Of a stretch of DNA of 64,000 nucleotides, positions 1-56,460 are shown piece after piece. How positions within the stretch are numbered: position 1 is the stretch's first letter; each line of letters begins with the position of its first letter. Under the pieces are notes generated by a model. That model saw only the letters and a list, made by a program, of their open reading frames with translations, searched no databases and was not told the DNA's origin. The stretch is from Cheilinus undulatus (Eukaryota; Chordata; Actinopteri; Labriformes; Labridae): positions 27,904,719 through 27,968,718 of the forward strand of contig NC_054882.1 of the NCBI RefSeq assembly GCF_018320785.1, given 5' to 3'. The position numbers and the translations under genes were made by a program.

Positions 1-382
1 GTGGTGATTTGCAGTGTTTAGTGTCCACCAAACATGGCAAAAAGCACCATTTTGGTCTCATCAGACCAAAGAACTTTCTTCCACTTGACCGTGGAGTCTC
101 CCACATGCCATTTAGAAAAGTCTAGTCAGAATTTGATATAAGTTTTCTTCAACAGCGGCTTCCTCTTTGTCACTCTCCATTAAACCTTTAACTGGCAAAG
201 AACCCGAGCAACAGTTGTTGTATGGAGAGTCTCTCCCATCTCAGCTGCTGTAGCTTGTAACTCCTTCACAGTAGTCATAGGGGGATGTTCAGTGCCTTGG
301 AAATGTTTTTCGATCCATCCCCTGACTTATTCTTCTCAATATCCTGTTCTTTGAGTTTCTTAGAGTGTTCTTTTGTCTTCAT
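1..382 (-). pseudogene. Tc1-like transposase remnant
   Basis: The minus-strand frame starts with ATG at 382 (M-K-T-K-E-H). After a gap it shows the helix-turn-helix part (KELQATAAEMGETLHTTT) and then the start of the catalytic domain with a WSDETK-type motif near positions 60-80. In-frame stops (one after the RVLCQLKV stretch) and missing sequence between the N-terminus and the second helix-turn-helix make it non-functional. Family assignment rests on the DDE catalytic-region motif and on similarity to the two other copies in this window. Confidence 0.7.
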
Positions 383-540
383 GGTATAATGGTAGCCAGG
401 AATGCTGATTAACCAGAAACTGGACCTTCCAGACACAGGTGTCTTTATATTATAATTACTTGAGACACATTCACTGCACTCAGGTGATCATCATTTCACT
501 AATTGTGAGACTACCAACACCATTTGATGGGACCTCTGTT
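1..540 (-). mobile_element. Tc1-like DNA transposon fragment (family 1), cut by window edge
   Basis: Read on the minus strand, this stretch matches the two other family-1 copies at about 40.6-41.9 kb and 51.9-53.3 kb. Shared parts are the non-coding leader (about 430-510), a start codon near 382, and a transposase region containing the peptides AAEMGETLHTTTVARVL and SDETKM. The reading frame has stops and a deletion after the first 30 or so codons, so it is dead. Only the 5' part is in the window; the right boundary near 540 is approximate because the terminal repeat is not clear. Confidence 0.8.
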
Positions 541-2507
541 GTTGTGAATAGTTTTACAGGCAGTGTGTATTACAGTAACTGCTTCCTTATTGTTCTCATC
601 ACTAAAATTGCACTTGGGACAAAATTTAACAAAGGCTTTGATGCTGATACTCCATAGGAAAAAGAGCAATGTAATAGTACTGTTCTAAACTAATCTAACT
701 ACAAACAACTGCTGGATAATGTTCAACAGCTCAGTCAATGAAAGCAAGTTTTGACAGTTATAACTTTTCTGAGGGCATCAAGTAGCATTTATACATGAAC
801 AAAATCCTCAAACACCTTATTAGGATTCTTTGAATCTGGTACTGAAAAGCTGCATAACAGGTGGACAATACATCCTAGAAAATAATGTGACAGTTAGAGC
901 AACATTGCACTGCAGTTGCCAGGAGATGCTGCATTGGTCGGACCCCCCCACCACTCTCCCCCTATTATGGCCCTTCTGCCCCTCTGTGTCTAATTGTTGC
1001 TGCCGCATGTTATCTATTCTCCTTCAACAGCCCATTAAGCTCTGCTCTGTTCTGTTTGTTACATTATGAACTGATACTGCAGGCAGACAAGAGAGCTCAG
1101 ATGAGTCTTTGACAGGAAAAACATCATTAACTCACTCTGACTCCTTGAATCTGGTTACTTTAGCTTTGAACTTGCACAGCAGCCAGTGATGATGATGATG
1201 ATGATGAAGAGGAGGGGAACCTCACTGAATAACAAGAGCACAAAAAAAGAGGATAACCTCACTCTGCTCTGTTTGTATGACAGGAACAGCTTGGCAGAGC
1301 TGACACATAGTAGCAGAGAGGAGGCACATTACAGTGTGAGTGACAAAGAGGGGAAATGACACCAGAGACAGAGGGCAGAGGCCACCAAGTTTTTCATCAC
1401 AGAGGGAGCACTGGCAGCTGGCCCTGCTATTTTGCTCTCATAACTCTAGTTTTGTATTTTTGCAGATGGTATTGTGTTTCTTTTCTCTGCCACAAACATT
1501 CTACTTTATCTTATCATTTAAAAAATCTTCTATTTAGCTAATGGTTGCAGATACTCGTGACTGTGTAGACTAAGTTGACTGTAGGCCTCATTTGGTACAG
1601 AAGATCCCTGACTTCCTTTACCAAGCAGGCCTGTCTGTACCTGTCTGTAACTGGTTTAACTCCCACCTTCCCGCTAAGGTGCGCTTTGTGCCTGTACATG
1701 GCAGTTTATGTCAAATGATCCAAGCAGGGTTACTTTATAAATTCATTTGACTTCATAGAAAAATCTTGATATTTTTACGTTAGTCTATTGAAGTTTCTTA
1801 AGGAAATATGCTGCTTACTTTTATCTTTAACATTTATGGCTAACTTTAAGTTGCTGCATCCTCTTTTGACCACAGTGGGTGCCATTTTATTTAAGTATGA
1901 AGCATTTGCACTCATAGAATAGTTCTTGTCAAGAGTTATGACTGAACAATTATGACATAAAGTAAACTTTAATGGTGAAATATTTGTCAGCAGATGAAAT
2001 CTGAAAAATCTGTGATGCAGCTGCAGTCAGCACCAGACTTAATATAACTCCTGCCTTGGACTGTACATGCAATATTTTCACATCATTATATCTGCTTTTC
2101 TAGCACATCTTCAGTATTAGACCTTAACCCTATCATTAGTGACAGCATGCAAACAGCAGCATCTCCCCCCCTCCACTTATTCCTGTTTTGCAACCATTCA
2201 CTAGATTTTTCTTTAATGCAACTTTACTTGCATTTATGGCAATAAGTCTAAATGCTGTCAAGACAGTAGACAGTGGCATGAACTACTGTCTTAAGATATC
2301 ACTTTGATCTCACTATTTCCCTTGCATTTCTCTATGAATATCAGCTTTTGATTTTGAAAATTAGATATCCAAAATTTTTACATTAAATATTTTGTTTTTA
2401 ACTTAAATTTAGCATTCATTTAGTATTGTATTTCAATTATCAAAAAATTAATTATTACATGCTTTAACTAATTTTAATGCCACTCTGATTTTTAGAAGAT
2501 ATATTTT
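541..2507. other. Upstream intergenic DNA, no gene seen
   Basis: No coding exon or RNA gene is recognisable. The open frames here are short and have no family resemblance. A short GAT trinucleotide run lies at 1188-1207, and 2340-2500 is strongly AT-rich. Confidence 0.6.
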
Positions 2508-2665
2508 GGGGCTTTTTATGTCTTTATTTAAAAGGAGGACAGTGTTTGGAAAGTGGGGATGAGAGACTTGGGTAGAGACATGCAGGAAAGGAGCCACAGG
2601 CAACTTGATCCGGGCCACCTGAGTATATGGGGTGCAACCTTACCACTAGGTTGTCTGAGTTCAAG
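2508..2665 (-). mobile_element. tRNA-derived SINE copy (degenerate)
   Basis: The plus strand reads as the reverse complement of the SINE seen intact at 51888-52072. It has a 'ctttttatgtctttattt' tail, then the 'aggacagtg' block, a body containing 'gacatgcaggaaag', then 'ttgatccgggcc' (degenerate B box) and 'accactaggttg' (A-box side). The order and spacing match the other copies at about 5500 and 19873. It is diverged, so the limits are approximate. Confidence 0.55.
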
Positions 2666-3115
2666 ATGTGGCCCATCTGGGTACCTCTGTGGTGGGTCAA
2701 CCAGCTACAGACCTCTGCAATGGGGTGACCTCTACCGTAATGAAGTGATGTACATTACCCAAGCCGGAACCAGAATGACGTACTGAATGACGGATATTTT
2801 CCCTTCGCTGTCAGAGGTTACAGTAAGTGGCTATTTTTCACAACAGCAGAATTTTATGAAAAAATTGCAAATTTACTGAGGGGGGTAAATTCAAATTAAC
2901 ACACCACATACAAAGGAAAACCCAAAGAGGGTTGGGGTTAGGCACCCGAACCCTAAAGGTTAGGGTAAAGGGGCTATGGGGGTTGATATTAAAAATAACA
3001 CAACCAGGGTTAGTATGTTATTCCCACCCCATGGTCGAGATCACCCCATTGTAGGGATCTGCAACAGATGAGCCCAAAATGCCCCACCATAGAGATCTGC
3101 AGCCAGATGCCTCTC
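2650..3115. repeat. Imperfect inverted repeat, arms about 70-80 bp
   Basis: The left arm (about 2655-2735, containing 'ctgcaatggggtgacctct') reappears inverted at about 3035-3115, where the reverse complement gives 'ctacaatggggtgatctcg' and a GTGGTGGG/GGTGGGGC match. The spacer holds G-rich 'ggttagg'-like text at 2930-2980. No terminal repeats or target duplications were found, so the type of element is unknown. Confidence 0.45.
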
Positions 3116-3449
3116 TATCTGAGCTCCCAATTCTGATGGTTTTAAGAGTATTAAAAAAATCTTGAGCAGAATTAAGAAGCCATTAATTGCTTAGACACTC
3201 TATTCCATGTTAACTTGGGAAAAAAAACATCTTCAGTCTCCTCTTATAATAAAATTTTCAGGTTTTCTTCATCTTTGACCTAAGTAATTGAATATTTTAT
3301 CTCAATTTTGAATTAATCAAAGATTATTTGTTCATGATGATTTTAATTAGTTGCAGATATGCAACTAGTCATCTCACAGCAAGTCTAAAAAACACAAAAT
3401 AATAATAATATCACTGATAGAGGGTCAGGTTTGTGCAGTGTCTCATGTT

Positions 3450-3720
3450 ATTGTTACAGGAAGTGAAAACCAGATATCCTTCATTGTTGTGGAAATCTTA
3501 CAGGGGCCCTCTGCCGCCCTAAGGACCCCATTTTGGAAACAGATAAAACAGCATAGGGTTCATTGAGGCCACGCAGCCCCTCATAAGCCCCTATAGAAAC
3601 ACTGCAGGATTTTTTCAATGGGATGGCTAACAGCCTACTACTGCCTCTATGAGTATGACTGATAAAAAGGCCGGCTTTAGGACCCGGGAGAGCGGGCTGC
3701 CACAGAGGCATTGCAGACAG
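3450..3720 (+). promoter_or_regulatory. akt1: Probable akt1 promoter region
   Basis: This is the sequence just upstream of the probable first exon. CpG dinucleotides become more frequent from here through about 4330 than in the AT-rich flanks (for example 'agcgcgtttg', 'taccgccgaaa', 'gtccgcg'), as expected at a vertebrate housekeeping promoter. No convincing TATA box was seen. The transcription start was not determined; the placement depends on the exon-1 call. Confidence 0.4.
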
Positions 3721-3868
3721 CGCGTTTGGGAGGTGTAGTGGAAGAAAGGCAAAGAAACGGAGTAAATGAGAGCACTTTTGTCCAGATTGTTGAAGGACTT
3801 ATCAACTTAAAATACCGCCGAAACTGCTCACTAGAATGAGACGGACACATTGTTGAATTCCTGTCCAG
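3721..3868 (+). other. akt1: Probable non-coding exon 1 (5' UTR) of akt1
   Basis: The donor 'CTGTCCAG|GTAAAT' ends this exon at 3868. It lies in the local CpG-rich patch, 4.8 kb upstream of the exon that carries the akt1 start codon and has a clean acceptor at its own 5' side; that acceptor requires an upstream exon. The 5' end is a guess. Other donors in the region could be used instead, so RNA evidence would decide. Confidence 0.45.
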
Positions 3869-6800
3869 GTAAATGTCCGCGTTTCCTTCGCATGGTTAAC
3901 TACAAGAGGTCGACAGCTAGACAGGGTAGGTCCCCATTGTACTTACATGGGATGCGGTTATTCTCACCCAGGCTGCCCTGCTAGGCCCCATATCCTTTCT
4001 ATCGCTAAATGCAAACCTGAAATGAGGTACTTTCCTGCCTTCACTTCGCTTCAGAAGTTATTTAGCAGCAAACTGGGGAGCTTATAAACGCCCTGTAGTA
4101 AATTATATCGCGCTGTTGTTTCCCCGAAAACAACAGTGAGCCTCTCTTCTGATGTTAGCCATTCATTTTTGACAATGACCACTTTTGAGACAGCCCTCCG
4201 GGCCAAAATATCTGCAGTCATGTTACTTTAAACGGTTCCCCTCTGCGAGAAAGTTGTTTTTGCTCGTACTTTATGGCCCAGCAGGCAAATGAAAACAAAT
4301 GAGCTCAACTAGAGAGCAGCTCATTCATTGTTATGATCCACCACTGCGTTTGTTTACTCGTTTGACTGAGAAATTTATTGCTAGACTATATTGTTGCGCT
4401 CAGCTGCGTTAGCTTTGCTAGCTTGTTGCTGCTCTAATGTAGCACTGCTGCATCTACAGACAAAGTGTTGGGCTACATCTTTGTTTTGACTTGTTGACAC
4501 CCTGTTGTGGCTCTCAAAATGGGACTCAAGAACCTTTATGTAAAGTTTAGACACTAGGGAAGTCAAATGAGTAGGGTAAATAGAGCTGCAGTCTTATTTT
4601 TGTCCCTTGTAATCAGTACAGTCTGAAAATGCATGTGGGTAGCTGTTTTGGTGATAGGTTTGACTTTTATCTCTGTTATCACCCGACCTACAATCATGAC
4701 AGTCATGCATTTGTTTACTACAGAGATTTTAAAGCTCCTTTTTATATGGATGATAGTAATATGGTTGCATAAAAGTAAAAGATTAAATGTCAACTTGAGA
4801 TAAACTGGTCTGTCTCTCTGAGGTTTCTTTAACATCATTAACAGTCTGCAGAGAGAACATTGTCCCAGGGCATGTTGTACCAGTAACGCCTTTTAGCGTC
4901 AAAATGTTCTCAATGGTCATGAGACTACATCTGTCCAGTGTTTTTACGCAGGGAGACTTGGCATGTGACCCGAGGAAGACGCAACAAGCATGGTGTAATG
5001 ATGCAGACACTGATATTCTTTGGCTCTCCCTGTTCTATTTAGAAAATACCAGAAACCTCTCACCCAATCCCATTGCAGCACCGTTGACGCAAATGTGCCA
5101 CCAGTTGCATGCAGAATCTGAGGAATGTTGTTTGAAATTGTTGTCCCTGTAAACAGGCGGACTTATTGTGCCCACCCCCCCTTCCTGCTTGCGCCACAGA
5201 AGTCTGGTTGCTTCTTGTGATGGTCACCCACCAACTGAATCACATGAAGGCACTCTGTCTGGCTGATATGAAACACTTTAGTGTCACTTTTCATAGTGGG
5301 TACTTGCTCAAATAGCCATGTAATTTTATATTCAGCACACCCAGGAAAGAAATTCAAGATCTCTTTCTTACCATGTTAAAGCTCCTGTGAGGAACTTTGT
5401 TGTTGTGTTGGTTTTGGCGCCCTCTGCGGAGCTGTACCTCTTATTTCTTTGCACATTTGTCTGGTGCATGTGTAGCAGTGTTTCCTTTTAACAAAAGATC
5501 GTATCCAGATTTATTTTGTGTTTTTTATGCTTTTATTGTAGAAACAGGACAGTGGATAGAGTTGGAAACTTGGTGAAGACAGCAGGGAATGACGAGACGG
5601 GGCCGCAGGCTTGGTTTAAACCTTTTGAGACAACATAACCACTAGGCTACCTGCACCTCATCCAGCTTTCTTTTTACAGCAAATGCATCATTGTGTTTCT
5701 TGTCTAAATCACTTTGCCTGTCATCTACCCCACTGCAGTAGTTTCAGGTATAGTAAAATAGCATTACAGAAACAGTGAATCTTTTAGATGAGGGTCTTGT
5801 TTGCTATTGCAGCTCATAGTCATCACTGTTAAGTTCAGTCTGCTCAAAACCAATTGAAAACTCATCACAGGAACTTTAAATTAGACGATTAGTCTGTAGT
5901 TGATAGACCTGGCTTTGTGTCTCATCAGAGCTGTTGTTCGCTTTTGTCTAGGCTAGGTTACTTGAGTCATAAAGGGGTTGCTATTCATCTCATCAAAGGC
6001 TTAAAAAAGTCAACTCGTCTTTCAGGGTTACTGTAAATGTGGTCAGCTCTTTAGCCACTCTAAACCACAATAGTCTTATCATTGGTGGTGTGTTTTCAGG
6101 GAACTTGAAAGAGGAACTTGGCTCTGTGTAGTAGATTGCCCTGTTACTGGTTCCATTGTGGCATTTGAACACAAACAACTTCAGGGACTTTTCCAGCAAC
6201 AGGTGAGAGTATCTGGTGTGTTCATTTAATTGGTAGAAATCTTTGACTTTTATCTCAGTAACTGTAAACAAGCTGATGATGCTCTTAACGCAAGCAGTGC
6301 AGAAAACAGAGCAAAAACAGGCTTGTATTGATCTGATGAAGGAAGTGGTGTAGTGATGTCGGCCTGGTTTTCTACTTCCTGCTATGAAAATATGGGACTG
6401 TCCTGTGTGGCTCGGTGACAGGCCCAGTGTGTGGCATCCTTGCTGCACGACACTGATTTGCATTGAATGAGGTGCCCCCCGCCCCCCCCGAGCATGAGCC
6501 AGAAAGATGAATGATTGAAAGCTTCACTGACAGCAGGGTAGGCAAGCAGGCAGGCGGTGGCGGCCTGAGCACCATGTGACCCGCTGTCAGGGTACTGGGT
6601 TCATTCAGTGGCTGCTGGCTGCAGCGCTGGCAGCAGCCCAGCTTTTCCACACAGGCCGCAGTAGCAACAGGTCACTCCGATTGAAACAGCAGCGCTCTGT
6701 TGTGGCTCCAGAGCCCGGTCTTGTGCATGTGTCGCTTTTTTGGATGTGGTGTATGCACCAAAGTTTGTTTGTGTGATGTATCCCAATGTGTATATAATGC

Positions 6801-8707
6801 TGAAAGGATCCGACAGTTTGTGTAATCCTTAGTTTGAATAGCACATAGTGTGCACTCAGAGATTCATCCAGCATGGACTGTGAGACACAAGCACCACTAC
6901 CTTAAAGCAATAAACAAAAATAGAGAGCAAAAATAAGCTGAGCTTTTGTAAACTCACTTTGCTCATTGATAGATGCGAGCAGAGCACTGAAAAGTAGTGT
7001 TGCTTAAAAATACTCTGACTGATGTATCGGAGCCTGAGGCTGTGCTGATATGACTCGTAGTCTGTCAATAGTCACATCCACTTCCTGTTGTTGTCCCTGG
7101 CCACACGCTGGATGAGGCAGCTCAAACAGAGCTCTCTTTTAATGGCTGCACTCTGACGGAGCAGCAGCAGGGAAATTGATTTCAGTTGATGGTCTGATAT
7201 TGCCTAGTGCAGTATGTGACATTTGTGTGAACAAGCCTGCCAATTGATCATGCTTTTGCTGATTCAAAGCTGTCTTTATATCACAAAGAAGCGCTAGATG
7301 AATTAAAAGGTCAAGCAATTTTGGTTGTGATAGCCTGCAGGTTTTTAAGTTTTTAGCCTTTGATGCAAACTTTAAATCTGTGATGGAATCAACCTCAGTC
7401 TTTTAGATGTCTTTCTATTTTGTCTTCTGTTGAACAGGTTCTATAATGGCTGTTGCTCAGTCTTTTTCACATATTCACTTTCATTTTGCACTCTACGTAT
7501 ACAACTCTTCAAAGCCAGTTTCACACATTTACAATGCGACTGCGAAAGCAGTCTACTTCATGTGTGAATCGGTGCTTGAGTTGTTTTTGTGTAAACATCA
7601 GCAAGGTAGCTGACGGGAACTAGTAACATTTCCGTAAAGCTCTCACCACAGGTCAGGTGTAAGTAAACAGCAACACTCACACATAGAGCGCACAAAGGTT
7701 ATCTATGGTCATAAACATTAAAGTCTATTCATCCCTGCTGCAAACAAAGTGTATCAGCTGTTCAAGTTTGGATTTGTTGTGTCAGGCAAACTGATCAACT
7801 CTAACAGATCTGACGCCTAATCAGATAAGATCTTTATCAGAAAACTTAGGGTTTTTTTTTAGTGTTTTTAATCCGTAAACTCAATCAGCATAGTTGCTAC
7901 ACAATGGATATGAAAAAAGCTGTTTCAAACATTGACTTTGTTGAAAACAAAGCATGTTGGGCAGTGTTACATCCATACAGGAGCTCTAAGATTTTGGAGA
8001 TTTTTTCCACTGCCCTGTTTTAGCCAACTCTAGAATTTAGGGATGCAAATCTAAAAGCACATACAATGACGAGTTGAGTCCTCAACTCTTCATTGTACTC
8101 ATCATGATCAAGTTGGGTGGTCTTTATTGCCCACACATAGACTCAATCATTTGCATGACCTTATTTGTAATGCTATACTAAATCTGCTTCCATCGTACTT
8201 GTGTGATTAAATTCATGTCAAAAGTGCTCGGAGCTACAGCCTTCACTGTGACTCAGTCACAAATGTGCTTTTACTATCTGTTCCCAAATACTCATTAAAC
8301 ATTTTAAAAAGAGCTCAGTAATGCTTATCTCTCTACAACTACAAAACAATGTTTTAAAGCCATTCTGTGTAATAAATGTTTTACAATAATGTTTTTTATA
8401 TTTCATTTGTATTCCCATCATGTGTAGAAAAAAAGCTCAGAATTAAGGAATGCTTGCTCCGTGTGTGAACAGCATGGAATTTTCCAATACGGAGAGACTT
8501 CCTCATGAATGCCAAAACCCCTTGGCCTTACACAGATATCTGACCCTCACAGTGTTGCAGGTTCCTCATGTGAAAGAATCTAAGTGGGCCATAAAGCACC
8601 AGGATCTCCTCTTCTCTGCTATGTTGACTTGAGGGTTAATATTCAGACAAGAGACAAAAAAAATCTTTCACCTTTGTATGGAGCTAATTTTTCACTCTTT
8701 TTCACAG
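3869..8707 (+). other. akt1: akt1 intron 1 (non-coding)
   Basis: No coding exon was seen in these 4.8 kb. It holds a SINE copy at about 5500-5662, a C-rich tract at 6474-6489 and a small hairpin (6-bp stem, GAAA loop) at 7538-7553. The longest open frames (for example minus strand 5993-6463) have no recognisable domain and lack splice or homology support. Confidence 0.6.
5500..5662 (-). mobile_element. tRNA-derived SINE copy (degenerate)
   Basis: It has the same layout as the other minus-strand SINE copies: tail 'tttttatgcttttattgtag', then 'aggacagtggatagagtt', a body with 'gcagggaatgacgag', and a head ending 'accactaggctacctg'. The last block is the reverse complement of the A-box region 'ggtggcctagtggtt' in the copy at 51.9 kb. 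The B box is badly decayed. Confidence 0.55.
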
Positions 8708-8852
8708 AATAGGTAACCACCATTGAGAAGGCGGCTGTAAACCCCAGGACCCCGTCTCCAGGCTTCTGCACAGGGCTGAGTGAAGGACACTTAGGAAACA
8801 AAGCTGTGTCTCTCCCTGTGGGAAACCTGGATCCTCCACCCTGCCCACCAAC
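8708..8852 (+). other. akt1: akt1 5' UTR part of exon 2
   Basis: The acceptor 'ctctttttcacag' ends at 8707 and gives a 145-nt leader before the start codon at 8853. The leader contains no ATG in good context except 'acATGacc', the start used. The splice site is strong, with a long pyrimidine tract. Confidence 0.75.
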
Positions 8853-53531
<44,679 letters not shown>

Positions 53532-54069
53532 AACGACTCTGACACATTTCTCTGGCCCCCTTCACCCCACCCGACTGCACTCTCAAAAAGACCAGGGGAC
53601 CTCAGCCTTGTCCTCTCTGCAATGTCTGCTGTTGGATGCTGTTGGTGGATGTAACATTTACAGTCTGCAAGTTGTGTTTTATTCCAGGAAGAAGGAAATT
53701 GAAAACAAAGATAGCTGTGGTTGTTTGGTGAGGCCTTTGAAGACTGACCACACTGAGTTAACACTACTCTGCATTTCCTGGTTGTTATGTCGTATACTGA
53801 GCAGGCATCCATACTCCATAATGAACAGGATAATACAGTATTTGTTATACACAGATGAGGCCACTGATGTCAATTCTGAAAAGGGCCATTTTTGTACTAA
53901 AATACAACTGAAACTGAATATCAATCATTTCAAATAGAAAACAGGCAGGCTGTGGACCAAAACCATTGTGAGCAGTAAGTGTGTTTGTTGAGTGGGTAAT
54001 GAATCTGTTTCTCTTGAAGATTCCCGAACAATTCAGAAAACTAGAATTTAAAGTGAATGTACCGTATCA

Positions 54070-54075
54070 AATAAA
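54070..54075 (+). promoter_or_regulatory. akt1: Proximal poly(A) signal AATAAA
   Basis: 540 nt after the stop codon, followed within 30-40 bases by T/G-rich 'tgcatatgcatgtggctg'. Its use would give a short 3' UTR. Confidence 0.5.
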
Positions 54076-55183
54076 GTCAATCTTTCTGCATATGCATGTG
54101 GCTGATTCTCCTAAGGACTGAAATCTTCTGGAGATAATTTTTAACACTTTTCTACTTCCCTAATGCAAAACTGACACCAATTCAATCTTTTATCCTCATT
54201 CTCTACTTTGATGAGTCTGATAAATCAATTGTGCAATTGTGAGGAAAGAATGCAGAGTAGTTAATCATTAAGGTAAAGACTCTCCTGCTTCTTTTCTCTG
54301 TACTGTTTGCACATCAGAGTCACTGAGAAACCCCCCGGTTTTCTGGTCAGGATCATAAAATCCTCCCCTCCTCCCCCCAAGTAAGTGCTTATAGCTCCTG
54401 ATGCCTTCCTCTGGATGCTGCAGACTCCTCCTTGTTTCTCTCTTCTTTCTTATCGGGTTTTTCCTCCATGTACAGTTCAGTATTGGGTGTTTTTTTCCCC
54501 ACCCAGTGCATTCACTGCAGCCTCAATGAGGTCACTTAAACATGATTCACTTCTTTAGGAATACAAACAAAGTAGGCTTCAGGGGAAAAGTCATCCTTTA
54601 TTTGTTACTTTGAGTTATTTATACAAGACCAGCATTGACTAAAATAAGTTTTACTGTGCCAATGATATGCACTTTGCTGTCCCAAAATGATTGTATTTGG
54701 ACTTATTTGTACTTTAAGGTTGGTTAAGACTAAATTTTTTTGTAATGTAAATTCAAATGTGGAAACAAAAAAGATTTTTGTTTGAATGATAACTCCCCTT
54801 TTTACAGACAATAGAGATTCTTAAGAACTGAAGCTCTTATTTGAAAGTGTACTGAGAAGTTTCAAGCGCTTCAGTATTTTTCTAATGGCTGATAATCATT
54901 TGTCAAAAGTGCATCATACGTAAATGAATGTAATGGTTTTTATGATATTGTTTTCACTTCAATCTTTTTGTTCAGTTTTTGAATCTGATTGTTACTTATT
55001 TCCTATGCACGCTCACCTCTTTGCTGTCATCTGCTGAAAATAGGGAAATTCATTTTATACTTTTTATTTTTTAACTTTTTTGTACCTGCCCTCCCATATT
55101 CCTGAGACTGAGGACACCAGCTTTAGTAAACAAATAATATAAACTTTGTACACTGTTTTTACTTGTTTCTCTAAAATTGATGA

Positions 55184-55189
55184 AATAAA
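55184..55189 (+). promoter_or_regulatory. akt1: Distal poly(A) signal AATAAA
   Basis: In 'gatgaaataaaaggtctt', followed by a T/G-rich element ('tgctttgacttgattttg'). Probable end of the long akt1 transcript, about 1.65 kb after the stop. Confidence 0.6.
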
Positions 55190-55334
55190 AGGTCTTAACA
55201 AAAATCTGCTTTGACTTGATTTTGAAGATGATGATAAACTTTTATCCTCACTCTAAGAGTGAAGGGCTGCACATGAAGAGTGTCCATACAGTTTGGAGTT
55301 AGTACAATCAGTATTCAGAAAGGTAAAGATTGTC

Positions 55335-55430
55335 CATCAACCAGGCGAGTTCTACTTGGGTTCACACGTGGACTTGAACCAGCGACCCTCCAGTCCTGAA
55401 GTCTCTACAGACTACAGACAGAGCTGTTGA
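55335..55430 (-). mobile_element. Short tRNA-related SINE remnant
   Basis: On the minus strand 'ggttcaagtcc' (B box, about 55370-55380) follows 'ggagggtcgct' and precedes 'acgtgtgaaccca'. There is no cloverleaf, so it is not a tRNA gene. It differs from the main SINE family of this window. Confidence 0.4.
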
Positions 55431-56004
55431 CACCTAATAATACAAGTAATGATTAATCCCATTGTATAGGGCACAAATGTAACAGCTGTTCACTTTAAAT
55501 GGAGTGCACGAGACTCCCCAGCATTGTTAGAATATACCGTATGGTTTATTTTCAGATGTAGAGGGAAATTAAATATGACCTCTGAGGGCTGGGCATTACA
55601 GCTCTTTTTAGTGATCCAGGTCATTTGGCTGAGCTCACCAAGAGGGAGCCAGCTCCTTCATCTGTCAAATGGTTTTTCATCTAGGTACCAGTTTGGCTTC
55701 ATTTGGCCAGCCAAATGTAGCAATTTCATGACATAAGAATGATATATGTATGACACAGCTGTTAAAAAACGATGTTACACCATCAAGCTACGCTAGCTTA
55801 GCAAATGTGATTAACTAGCCAGCAAGTGCAAGCTTTAGTTTTCAAAAAAATATATATAACTATATCACATAGAAGGTTACTTATTTACTGTGGTTTACTC
55901 CAGAAAGTGACATTTACATAAATTCTAGATTAATATCAAACAAAGTTAAATATTTCATGACTTTTTTGGTATTAATGGTGGTGATTAAAGCTTAAAGCTC
56001 AGGG

Positions 56005-56460
56005 CAAAGAAAAATCCACAATCTCAAAATATTAGAATCTCAAAAAACAACAACAAAAAGGTATTTATAATACAGAAATGCTGACCTTCTGTAAAAAATT
56101 TTTCATTTATCTACTCAGTAGTTAGTTTTAACTTCATTTTGTATGAATTACTGCATCTATACTACATGGCATGGAGTCAATCAGTCCCTGTCACTGCCGG
56201 TTGTTGTCCTCTAAGTCAACAGTCTTTCCAATGATTGTGGTTGTGTGTACTGAACCAAAATAAGAGAATAAAGGCTGCAGGAAACCTTTGCAAATTAGAC
56301 TTATCCACACTATTCTTATGTTGTGAGCTATTAGCCGTAATCATCAAGACTGAAAGAAAAAATGTTTCATTTTATATGATCCTACAATACATATGGAAAT
56401 TTTAACTTTCTGAAGTAAATACAGTAAAAAATGAACTTTTACTTGATATTCTAATTTTAA
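56005..56460 (-). mobile_element. Internally deleted derivative of Tc1-like family 2
   Basis: The left part (to about 56190) follows 45030-45215 closely ('ggtatttataatacagaaat.ctgaccttctg'), and the right part (from about 56210) follows 45995-46190 ('aagtcaacagtctttc', 'aggaaacctttgcaaatt', 'gtaatcatcaaga'). About 770 bp of transposase sequence between them is missing. Confidence 0.7.

Larger units (their letters stand above)
53532..55205 (+). other. akt1: akt1 3' UTR
   Basis: Non-coding sequence after the stop, extending to the distal poly(A) signal at 55184-55189. Its extent is inferred from the signal. It has no repeats of the families seen in the introns, which fits an exon. Confidence 0.6.

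Noticed and set aside
2930..2980. Telomere-like 'ggttagg' text
   Set aside because: Only a few imperfect units within a repeat; no TTAGGG array.
5993..6463. 156-codon minus-strand frame in intron 1
   Set aside because: No recognisable domain, no splice context, neighbours are overlapping random frames.
7538..7553. Perfect 6-bp hairpin with GAAA loop
   Set aside because: Stem too short to mean anything on its own in intronic DNA; expected by chance at this window size.
55360..55385. Possible minus-strand tRNA (ggttcaagtcc)
   Set aside because: Only the B box is convincing; no matching A box or stems.
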